Below, one piece after another: positions 1 through 5,076 of a stretch of 5,209 nucleotides of DNA. Position 1 is the first letter of the stretch. Every line of letters begins with the position of its first letter. The notes under the pieces are model-generated. The model did no database searches. It was not told where the DNA came from and saw only the letters and a list, made by a program, of their open reading frames with translations. The stretch comes from Cytophagales bacterium. GTDB taxonomy: Bacteria; Bacteroidota; Bacteroidia; Cytophagales; Cyclobacteriaceae. The position numbers and the translations under genes are program-made. Location: contig JAJCYL010000680.1 of NCBI GenBank assembly GCA_029262955.1, forward strand, positions 1 to 5,209, given 5' to 3'.

Positions 1-220
1 CCTTAGCGAGCTGTAATATGGTACAAGCGGACGCTTGCGCCAGCGTGTGGCTGAAATATAATGCAGTCGCCATGCTACCTTGATTATAGAGATCCTGCCA
101 GCCTCGCGAGCTTGTGCAGGCATGACGACGCCTATTGACTAGCAGCTCACTATTGGTATTTTCCTTCCTCTCAGGGTCTCCTGCAAGGGACCCTGAGAAG
201 TGCATTTCACATAGGACGAC
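1..220. repeat. Repeat unit 1 (variant A, full length)
   Basis: This is a complete 220-bp unit with H1, H2 and H3. It differs from unit 3 at only three positions (101/472 G to T, 188/559 G to A, 211/582 A to C), which implies a recent duplication or gene conversion of the 371-bp A-B dimer. Confidence 0.9.
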
Positions 221-371
221 CCTTACCAAGCGTAATGTGGCACAAGCGGACGCCTGCGACAGCGTGTGTAATCTCACCACCTATTGACTAGCGTTAGCCA
301 CTATTGTTATTTCCCTTCCTCTCAGGGTCTCCTGCAAGGGACCCTGAGAAGTGCATTTCATTTAGGAAGAC
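221..371. repeat. Repeat unit 2 (variant B, internally deleted)
   Basis: This 151-bp unit keeps H1 (with a degraded right arm, CCTGCGACA) and a perfect copy of H3. It lacks the middle segment that carries H2. About 12 bp of unrelated sequence (TAATCTCACCAC, near 269-280) sits at the junction, before the shared CTATTGACTAG segment resumes. Confidence 0.85.
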
Positions 372-591
372 CCTTAGCGAGCTGTAATATGGTACAAGCG
401 GACGCTTGCGCCAGCGTGTGGCTGAAATATAATGCAGTCGCCATGCTACCTTGATTATAGAGATCCTGCCATCCTCGCGAGCTTGTGCAGGCATGACGAC
501 GCCTATTGACTAGCAGCTCACTATTGGTATTTTCCTTCCTCTCAGGGTCTCCTGCAAGAGACCCTGAGAAGTGCATTTCACCTAGGACGAC
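372..591. repeat. Repeat unit 3 (variant A, full length)
   Basis: This 220-bp unit is nearly identical to unit 1. The G to A change at 559 turns the G-T pair of the H3 stem into A-T, which gives a perfect 11-bp stem (541-568). Confidence 0.9.
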
Positions 592-806
592 CCTTACCAA
601 GCGTAATGTGGCACAAGCGGACGTTTGCGCCAGTGTGTGGCTGAAATATAATGCAGTCGCCATGCTACCTGATTATAGAGATCCTGCCAGCCTCGCGAGC
701 TTGAGCAGGCATGACGACGCCTATTGACTAGCAGCTCACTATTGGTATTTTCCTTCCTCTCAGGGTCTCCTGCAAGAGACACTGAGAAGTGCATTTCACA
801 TAGGAC
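592..806. repeat. Repeat unit 4 (variant B, full length)
   Basis: This 215-bp unit contains H1, H2 and H3. It has the same pair-restoring A in H3 as unit 3, but a C to A change at 781 breaks one stem pair. It lost one GAC of the GACGAC that precedes each following unit, and one T in the CTACCTTGAT segment. Confidence 0.85.
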
Positions 807-850
807 CCTTACCGAGCGTAATGTGGCACAAGCGGACGCCTGCGCCAGCG
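807..850. repeat. Repeat unit 5 (variant B, truncated after H1)
   Basis: Only the first 44 bp of the unit remain: CCTTACCGAGCGTAATGTGG followed by the H1 hairpin. Similarity stops at about 850, where AT-rich sequence begins, so this is the right edge of the array. Confidence 0.85.
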
Positions 851-954
851 TATAGACAAAGGTTAGCAGCAATTAAAAATCTAATTCAATTAACTACATA
901 TCCGTTATCTTGTGATATTTCATTTTTTATTCACAAATACCAAACCTCATTCCA
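851..954 (+). promoter_or_regulatory. AT-rich leader of the symporter gene, promoter uncertain
   Basis: About 100 bp of AT-rich sequence separate the repeat array from the GTG start. It must hold the symporter promoter unless transcription enters through the array. TATCTTGT at 906-913 fits the Bacteroidota -7 box (TAnnTTTG) only loosely and has no convincing upstream TTG element. No Shine-Dalgarno sequence precedes the start, as is common in this phylum. Confidence 0.25.
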
Positions 955-2640
955 GTGCTAAACAATCTCCACTTCTTAGATGTTTTAATCATTGGAATTT
1001 ATTTCGGCATCGTCCTGTGGATTGCCTGGTGGGCCTCTAAAAAGGGGGACAAGGAGGGTAAGGAATTGGGCTCTTCAGATTACTTCCTGGCCGGAAGAAA
1101 TGAGGGTTGGTTCGTAATAGGCGCATCGTTATTTGCATCAAACATAGGCTCAGAGATTATTCTAGGTGTATCGGGAGCTGGAGCGAGAGGAGACATGCCC
1201 ATGGCTAACTTTGAGGTTTTGGCCGCACTGATTTTGATCTTACTCGGTTGGGTGTTTGTGCCATTCTATCTTCGAACAGGCGTATACACCATGCCCGAAT
1301 TTTTGGAATTACGATACAACAGAGCATGTAGAAATTATTTGTCGGTGGTATCTATTGTGGCTTATGTCCTGACCAAAATATCGCTTATCATTTTTGCCGG
1401 TGCCCTGGTCTTCGAAACCATGGGAGTGCCATTTTGGACCGGAGCAATTGTCACAGTGTTGGCCACTGGTTTCTATACCGTATTGGGTGGTTTGAAAGCG
1501 GTAATATATACTGACATGATTCAGACTTTTATCCTTCTAGCCGGTACTGGTGCCGTAACCTATTTCGGACTGAACCACCTGGGCGGTTGGGAGGAATTGA
1601 TGAGTACATTGGACTATGCGGCTACACTTCCTGGAAATCCCCCAACTGAGCGATTCTTTAATTTATGGAGGCCAATTGGAGATACTGACTATCCCTGGAC
1701 AGGCATGTTATTTGGAGCACCAATTTTAGGTGTTTGGTATTGGTGTACGGATCAATTCATTGTACAGCGGACGCTATCAGCCAGGGATATTAGTAATGCA
1801 CGCAAAGGAGCTCTTTTTGCTGGATTCTTAAAACTCCTTCCTGTCTTTATCTTTTTCATCCCTGGAGTGATTGCTTACGCCTTGATGCAAAAGGGAATGC
1901 TTGATTTCTCACTTGAGAATCCTGATCAGGCACTTCCTGCAATGATTAATGGGTTCTTGCCGGCTGGATTAAAAGGTTTAGCCATAGCCGGTTTATTGGC
2001 TGCCCTCATGAGTTCCCTGTCATCAGCTTTTAATTCATCTTCGACACTATTCACAATTGATTTCTATAAAAAATATAAGCCTAATGCCTCAGAGCGAGAG
2101 TTGGTATGGACCGGGCAAATTGCAACAGTTTCATTAGTCATCTTGAGCCTGGGGTGGATACCATTTATGAAAACCCTTATGGGTGGGGGAATTTTCCATT
2201 ATCTGCAAAGTGTTCAAGCCTACATATCACCACCGATCGCCGCGGTTTTCTTGTTTGGATTATACTTTAGATGGATCAATGCAAGAGGAGCTATCGTGTC
2301 CCTGTGGACTGGATTTGCATTGGGAATATTGAGATTGGTAACAGAATTTATGTCCAAAGAAGGTGTGATCACAATAGAAGGGGACTCTTTCTTAGGTATT
2401 ATGCTGAGTATTAATTTCCTTCATTTCGCCTTATTCCTATTTATATTTTGTGGTGCCGTTTTAATGGTGGTGAGTAAGTTGGGAACATCTCAGTCAGACG
2501 AAGTGCTGGAGTTAGTGACATTCAAAAAGTCTTCAACCCCAGTGCGATTTTCATTTAATTCAGATACGATTCTTACCATCATCTTAATTGTAGCGGTATT
2601 GATACTATGGATAGTGTTCAGCCCCTGGGGTATTGCCTGA
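955..2640 (+). CDS. SGLT-type sodium/solute symporter (SSS family)
   Basis: This 561-residue inner-membrane protein would couple Na+ entry to uptake of a solute, most often a sugar or inositol in the SGLT branch. Family marks run in order: ASNIGSE (61-67), NFE followed by LGWVFVPFYLRTGVYTMPE (85-115; Glu87 aligns with a sugar-contacting Glu of SGLTs), GGLKAVIYTDMIQ (178-190), YWCTDQFIVQRTLSA (262-276), the Na+-site helix LMSSLSSAFNSSSTLFTID (351-369) and LQSVQAYISPPIAAVF (417-432). About 14 hydrophobic segments and the length fit SGLT proteins. The start is GTG at 955: an in-frame TGA lies at 913 and there is no ATG between, and the reading begins just before TM1 (8-26). The substrate cannot be read from sequence. 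The next gene is co-directional but 190 bp away, so co-transcription is open. Confidence 0.95.
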   Translation: MLNNLHFLDVLIIGIYFGIVLWIAWWASKKGDKEGKELGSSDYFLAGRNEGWFVIGASLFASNIGSEIILGVSGAGARGDMPMANFEVLAALILILLGWVFVPFYLRTGVYTMPEFLELRYNRACRNYLSVVSIVAYVLTKISLIIFAGALVFETMGVPFWTGAIVTVLATGFYTVLGGLKAVIYTDMIQTFILLAGTGAVTYFGLNHLGGWEELMSTLDYAATLPGNPPTERFFNLWRPIGDTDYPWTGMLFGAPILGVWYWCTDQFIVQRTLSARDISNARKGALFAGFLKLLPVFIFFIPGVIAYALMQKGMLDFSLENPDQALPAMINGFLPAGLKGLAIAGLLAALMSSLSSAFNSSSTLFTIDFYKKYKPNASERELVWTGQIATVSLVILSLGWIPFMKTLMGGGIFHYLQSVQAYISPPIAAVFLFGLYFRWINARGAIVSLWTGFALGILRLVTEFMSKEGVITIEGDSFLGIMLSINFLHFALFLFIFCGAVLMVVSKLGTSQSDEVLELVTFKKSSTPVRFSFNSDTILTIILIVAVLILWIVFSPWGIA

Positions 2641-2830
2641 TTGAAATTTAACCATTGCTTCTCCTGAGGAAAATGCAAACACTGTGACTTATTTGTCAAG
2701 TGCACTTTCAACACCCACGGGGTTGTTCTCAAATCTGAAGGGGGATCAATTCAGTGCATTATTTGACGGTAAAGGAATTTTACTATTGACATTTCGTGTT
2801 CGAACTATAAGGATCTCTGATTTAGTCTAA
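2641..2830 (+). other. Intergenic gap with an unexplained start-less open frame (2645-2830)
   Basis: After the symporter stop, one + frame stays open from 2645 to a TAA at 2828-2830, directly abutting the ATG of the next gene. It reads ...SPEENANTVTYLSSAL, then GLFSNLKGDQFSALFDGKG. There is no ATG in frame; a GTG at 2684 is the only standard alternative start, with AGGA 13 bp upstream. It may be a degraded gene end, a small ORF coupled to the hydrolase, or chance: 61 open codons are not rare enough to decide. A weak TTGACA/TATAAG pair (2786-2791 and 2806-2811, spacer only 14) could serve the hydrolase gene. Confidence 0.25.
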
Positions 2831-3811
2831 ATGCATCGAAATAGTAATTTTCTCTTTTCATACCTCACACTTATTATATCGTTGTCGTCTGTGCAGGCCC
2901 AACCTATATCATCTGATTTTAATTTCGAGCCAAAGTATTTGGAAGTACTGGGTTCAAAAATGCATTACATAGATGAATATCTCAATGAGAATGATACGTT
3001 GCAGCCAACTTTTCTCTTTCTTCACGGAGTTCCTACATCCAGTTATTTGTGGAGAAATGTTATTCCTTATGTTGAACCATACGGAAGGGCGATCGCTGTT
3101 GATCTGATTGGCATGGGTAAATCAGACAAGCCGGATATCGATTATACATTTTTAGATCAAAGTAAGTATCTGGATGGATTTATTGAAAAATTAGATATTC
3201 ATAATGTTATACTGGTTCTCCATGATTGGGGCTCAGCGCTTGGGTTTTATTATGCGCATCGGCATCCTGACAATGTAAAGGGGATTGTTTTTATGGAGGC
3301 CGTCTACAAAACATCCAAATGGAAGAATATGAAATTGATTCCGAAAATCTTTTTCAGAAAGTTGAGAGACCCGGTTAAGGGCCCCAGGATGGTCGGTGAA
3401 AGAAACTTCTTCCTCAAAAAAGGACTACCCTTTGGCACTAAGAGAAAATTAACTAAAAAAGAAAAGGCGTACTATAATGCCCCTTATCCAACCATTGCGA
3501 GTAGGAAGGCCCTTGTGGTGTGGCCAACTCAAATACCAATAGACAAAGATCCAGAAGAAGTCCATCAAATTATCAGTGAATATGGAGAATGGTTAAAAAA
3601 ATCGAACATTCCCAAGCTGCTACTCTATGCAAAACCTGGCATGATCATTAAGAAAGATAAAGTGCAAAAAATCAGGAATACATTTAGAAACACATCACTG
3701 AAATATGTTGGCAAAGGGAAACATTTTATCCAGGAAGATCGACCTCATGAAATTGGTAAGGCAATTCAGCAATGGGTAAGGGAGAAGCTAATTGATATGG
3801 GTTCGAAATAA
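2831..3811 (+). CDS. Exported alpha/beta hydrolase, haloalkane dehalogenase (HLD-II)-like
   Basis: This 326-residue protein has a signal peptide (hydrophobic core about 7-20, likely cleavage VQA|QP after residue 23), so it should act outside the cytoplasm. The rest follows the DhaA/LinB fold: oxyanion loop HGVPTSSYLW (65-74), DLIGMGKSDKP (91-101), nucleophile elbow HDWGSALGF (131-139, Asp132, halide-binding Trp133), Glu156 in FMEA as catalytic acid, a cap domain (about 158-240), and His298 in GKHFIQEDRPHEIG as base. In characterised HLD-II enzymes the oxyanion loop is HGNP, where Asn is the second halide ligand; here it is Val67. The triad suggests an active hydrolase, but dehalogenation is doubtful; the same fold serves esterases, epoxide hydrolases and Renilla-type luciferases. 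The first ATG is supported by the intact signal peptide. The gene is Lys- and AT-rich relative to the symporter. Confidence 0.88.
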   Translation: MHRNSNFLFSYLTLIISLSSVQAQPISSDFNFEPKYLEVLGSKMHYIDEYLNENDTLQPTFLFLHGVPTSSYLWRNVIPYVEPYGRAIAVDLIGMGKSDKPDIDYTFLDQSKYLDGFIEKLDIHNVILVLHDWGSALGFYYAHRHPDNVKGIVFMEAVYKTSKWKNMKLIPKIFFRKLRDPVKGPRMVGERNFFLKKGLPFGTKRKLTKKEKAYYNAPYPTIASRKALVVWPTQIPIDKDPEEVHQIISEYGEWLKKSNIPKLLLYAKPGMIIKKDKVQKIRNTFRNTSLKYVGKGKHFIQEDRPHEIGKAIQQWVREKLIDMGSK

Positions 3812-3884
3812 AAACCTCAAAATTTGTCATTCCGCAATTGAATGGAAAAATCTTTTCTATTAAGGAGTCCAATTTTATCTCAAT

Positions 3885-3912
3885 ACAGATATTTCGTCCC
3901 TACGGGACTTGA
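3885..3912. repeat. Small palindromic repeat with core GTCCCTACGGGAC
   Basis: The motif ACAGATATTTCGTCCC followed by TACGGGACTTGA contains a perfect 5-bp inverted repeat (3896-3900 and 3904-3908) with a TAC loop. From memory this exact palindrome and its ATATTTC flank are a high-copy intergenic repeat in many Bacteroidota genomes. It lies immediately upstream of the possible gene remnant. A second, weaker hairpin (CATTC/GAATG, 3828-3832 and 3840-3844) lies just after the hydrolase stop and resembles the common GTCATTCCG-type intergenic repeats. Confidence 0.6.
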
Positions 3913-3917
3913 GGTAG

Positions 3918-4073
3918 ATCATTAGAGCCAATGAAAAAAATCCTGAAACCAAATTTGCAGGGTTTAAGGCCATCATTAATCTGGTGTTTTCTGCTTCTGA
4001 AACTCAAAATGATCTGGAAACTAGGTCAGGTCCTCTGCTTTACCTGGGAATGACTTTATTTAGTGAGGAATAA
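3918..4073 (+). pseudogene. Possible 3' remnant of an unidentified gene
   Basis: This is the only protein-like stretch in the 365-bp gap after the hydrolase. The frame is open for 51 codons between a TAG (3915-3917) and a TAA (4071-4073). It reads RANEKNPETKFAGFKAIINL, then VFSASETQNDLETRSG and PLLYLGMTLFSEE. The composition is that of an ordinary soluble protein C-terminus, with mixed charges, few rare residues and helix-like spacing. There is no start codon before Met44, so it cannot be expressed as it stands. The palindromic repeat ends about 6 bp upstream, which suggests that the element or an associated deletion removed the 5' part. I do not recognise the family, and it could be chance. 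Confidence 0.35.
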
Positions 4074-4124
4074 AATTCAGCTTGCGCCTTGGAGAAAAAA
4101 GGTCATTTCATCCAGAGAGTAGCA

Positions 4125-4153
4125 TTGACTTTTATCCATATCATATTTATCTT
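4125..4153 (+). promoter_or_regulatory. Candidate promoter of the Cys-rich lipoprotein gene
   Basis: TTGACT (4125-4130) and TATCTT (4148-4153) are separated by 17 bp, and the second box followed by CA partly fits the Bacteroidota TAnnTTTG element. It lies 23 bp before the ATG in otherwise AT-rich sequence. There is no Shine-Dalgarno sequence; the ATG is preceded by AATAATATTAT. Confidence 0.35.
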
Positions 4154-4176
4154 CATGTACTCTTGAATAATATTAT

Positions 4177-4563
4177 ATGAAAACCATAGGTAGATATACG
4201 TATTTAATATGGATTATATTAGGGTTGACGGTAATTAATGGTTGTGGGGATGATGACGATGACGATTCGTCTAGTGGAGGGTGTCAGTGGAAAGGGAATT
4301 GTAGCTCTATAGCGCCGGAAGGTGCCTACGACTGTGATGGGAATTCAATAGTCCAGTGCCTGAACGGATCATGGAATTTTGTAATCGCCTGTGGATCTAC
4401 TGATGACAGTGATGGGCGGCCATGCACATGCAAAGGGGGTTGTGGTACCAATACAGTTGAATGTAGCTTTGCATTTGATGTCTGTGATGGAGCCCAATTT
4501 GAAACATGTGGTCCTAACGCTACTGCTGAAGTTACCGATGCCTGGCGTTGTGTGCCAAATTGA
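4177..4563 (+). CDS. Cys-rich Asp-tailed lipoprotein, function unknown
   Basis: This 128-residue protein has a type II signal peptide (Lys2, Arg6, hydrophobic 8-20) with the lipobox VINGC, so Cys23 is the lipidated residue. Six Asp follow (25-30), then Ser/Gly; in Bacteroidota an acidic stretch right after the Cys promotes display on the outer surface. The mature part has 12 further Cys (36, 42, 53, 61, 72, 83, 85, 89, 96, 103, 111, 125), an even number suited to six disulfides. Two stretches resemble each other, CDGNSIVQC...W...C (53-72) and CDGAQFETC...W..C (103-125), suggesting a duplicated small disulfide module. I know no function for it; similar CDG...C motifs occur in secreted Cys-rich proteins of other bacteria. 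The gene ends at the shared terminator, facing the His-rich lipoprotein gene. Confidence 0.85.
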   Translation: MKTIGRYTYLIWIILGLTVINGCGDDDDDDSSSGGCQWKGNCSSIAPEGAYDCDGNSIVQCLNGSWNFVIACGSTDDSDGRPCTCKGGCGTNTVECSFAFDVCDGAQFETCGPNATAEVTDAWRCVPN

Positions 4564-4584
4564 TAGACACTAGGTTATAGAGAT

Positions 4585-4626
4585 AAATAAAAAGAGAGTA
4601 CCCTATAAAGTGCTCTCTTTTTATTT
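4585..4626. terminator. Bidirectional intrinsic terminator between convergent genes
   Basis: A 17-bp stem (4585-4601 with 4610-4626) contains one T-G wobble (4599/4612) and an 8-nt loop. The core is GAGAGTAC/GTGCTCTC, flanked by A-runs on the left and T-runs on the right, so each strand has a U-rich tail. It lies 22 bp after the + gene stop and 19 bp after the - gene stop, which is the expected place for a terminator serving both. Confidence 0.9.
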
Positions 4627-4644
4627 CAATTGAAACAATTCAAT

Positions 4645-5031
4645 TTATGCACAAGAAACGGTTACACTATGCGTATGTCCGGCTCCACTGGTTGAAGTGA
4701 CAGTAATGCTGTCGTTATTTTGTAAAGCGGTAAAATTGGCTGCTGATACTGTTACAGAATGAGGGTGATCAGCACTTCCTTCAATATCGTAGGTCTTTTC
4801 AGTACCAGCAGTAACGTCTTCCTTTGAGACACTCAAAGTATGGCCGTGATTTCCAGCAATTGCACTGTCAGTGCCGTTTTCCCCACAATCTGCCTCGCTT
4901 GGAGTTTCATCCGGTACCATGTCATCGTTGTTGTCGTCATCGTCGTCATCACCGCAGCCCAAAAAAGCGAACATTGGTATACTGGCTAGTAACCCAATCA
5001 GAGATTTTTCTAGAAATGATTTCCTGTTCAT
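4645..5031 (-). CDS. His-rich (three HxH motifs) Asp-tailed lipoprotein, function unknown
   Basis: This 128-residue protein has a lipoprotein signal ending in FLGC (Cys26 lipidated). Its start, NRKSFLEKS, resembles a Tat motif with one Arg replaced by Lys. After the Cys come six Asp (28-33) and NNDD, an acidic surface-export-like tail. The mature domain begins at about 49 and carries three HxH motifs: NHGH (His62/64), DHPH (His89/91) and GHTH (His119/121), spaced 27 and 30 residues apart. Each is followed by a short beta-like stretch (TLSVS, SVTVS, SVTVS). Cys49 and Cys127 bracket the domain and could pair. Six His in paired positions suggest binding of a divalent metal such as Fe, Cu, Zn or Ni, which is inference. 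From memory, small lipoproteins with this HGH...HxH...HTHSVT pattern recur in Bacteroidota as hypothetical proteins. It is expressed alone from its own promoter. Confidence 0.85.
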   Translation of the reverse strand: MNRKSFLEKSLIGLLASIPMFAFLGCGDDDDDDNNDDMVPDETPSEADCGENGTDSAIAGNHGHTLSVSKEDVTAGTEKTYDIEGSADHPHSVTVSAANFTALQNNDSITVTSTSGAGHTHSVTVSCA

Positions 5032-5048
5032 AATAGTTGTTTTGAAAG

Positions 5049-5076
5049 ATTATAAATTAATTCATACACAGTACAA
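5049..5076 (-). promoter_or_regulatory. Candidate promoter of the His-rich lipoprotein gene
   Basis: On the - strand, TTGTAC (5076-5071) and a consensus TATAAT (5054-5049) are separated by 16 bp, and the second box ends 17 bp before the ATG. The -10-like box is perfect, the -35-like box is partial. The leader is AT-rich with no Shine-Dalgarno sequence. Confidence 0.45.

Larger units (their letters stand above)
1..850. repeat. Tandem array of a ~220-bp structured intergenic repeat (4 copies plus a partial)
   Basis: Five head-to-tail copies begin at 1, 221, 372, 592 and 807. A full unit contains three imperfect inverted repeats. H1 is a GGYRCAAGC/GCTTGCGCC hairpin (20-41, 238-261, 391-412, 609-632, 824-847). 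H2 has CCTGC/GCAGG arms around the palindrome CTCGCGAG (94-120, 465-491, 683-709). H3 is CTCAGGGTCTC, loop CTGCAA, GRGACCCTGAG (170-197, 321-348, 541-568, 759-786). Copies 1 and 3 share one variant of the unit start (GCTGTAATATGGTAC) and copies 2, 4 and 5 another (GCGTAATGTGGCAC), so the array is a repeated A-B dimer. No open frame in it looks like a gene. It resembles a REP/BIME-type or MITE-like non-coding element. From memory, similar GCACAAGCGGACGCTTGCGCC palindromes recur in Cytophagales genomes. It may continue left of the window. Confidence 0.9.

Noticed and set aside
1..850. CRISPR array or integron attC array
   Set aside because: The repeats are about 220 bp, directly adjacent, without short unique spacers, and no cas genes are nearby. 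No paired attC core sites flank gene-sized cassettes and no integrase is present.
294..872. Three overlapping - strand frames (294-494, 358-663, 594-872) and one + strand frame (506-727) in the repeat array
   Set aside because: Their translations are simply the tandem repeat read through (the same peptide, such as MATALYFSHTLAQ, recurs at each copy), they overlap each other, and they follow the repeat's hairpins. Similar peptides are common false hypothetical proteins in genomes with this repeat.
2710..2727. Terminator after the symporter (AACACCC/GGGTTGTT)
   Set aside because: The stem needs a bulged T, is only about 7 bp and has no U-run behind it. I see no convincing terminator between the symporter and the hydrolase.
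2490..2732. 80-codon - strand frame overlapping the symporter 3' end
   Set aside because: It lies antisense to the conserved symporter tail and runs into the gap; its sequence has no signal, domain or coding look.
955..3811. Symporter and hydrolase as a defined haloalkane or sugar uptake operon
   Set aside because: The two genes share only direction. The 190-bp gap, the different base composition and the lack of any pathway link do not support a joint function.
3931..4053. 40-codon ATG frame starting MKKILKPNLQG in the gap after the hydrolase
   Set aside because: It lies in a different frame over the more protein-like 3918-4073 remnant and reads as a low-quality mix of Leu, Lys and Trp; it is likely its out-of-frame shadow.
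4391..4573. 60-codon + frame inside the Cys-rich lipoprotein gene
   Set aside because: It is fully embedded in a different frame of a gene with a clear lipobox and Cys pattern.
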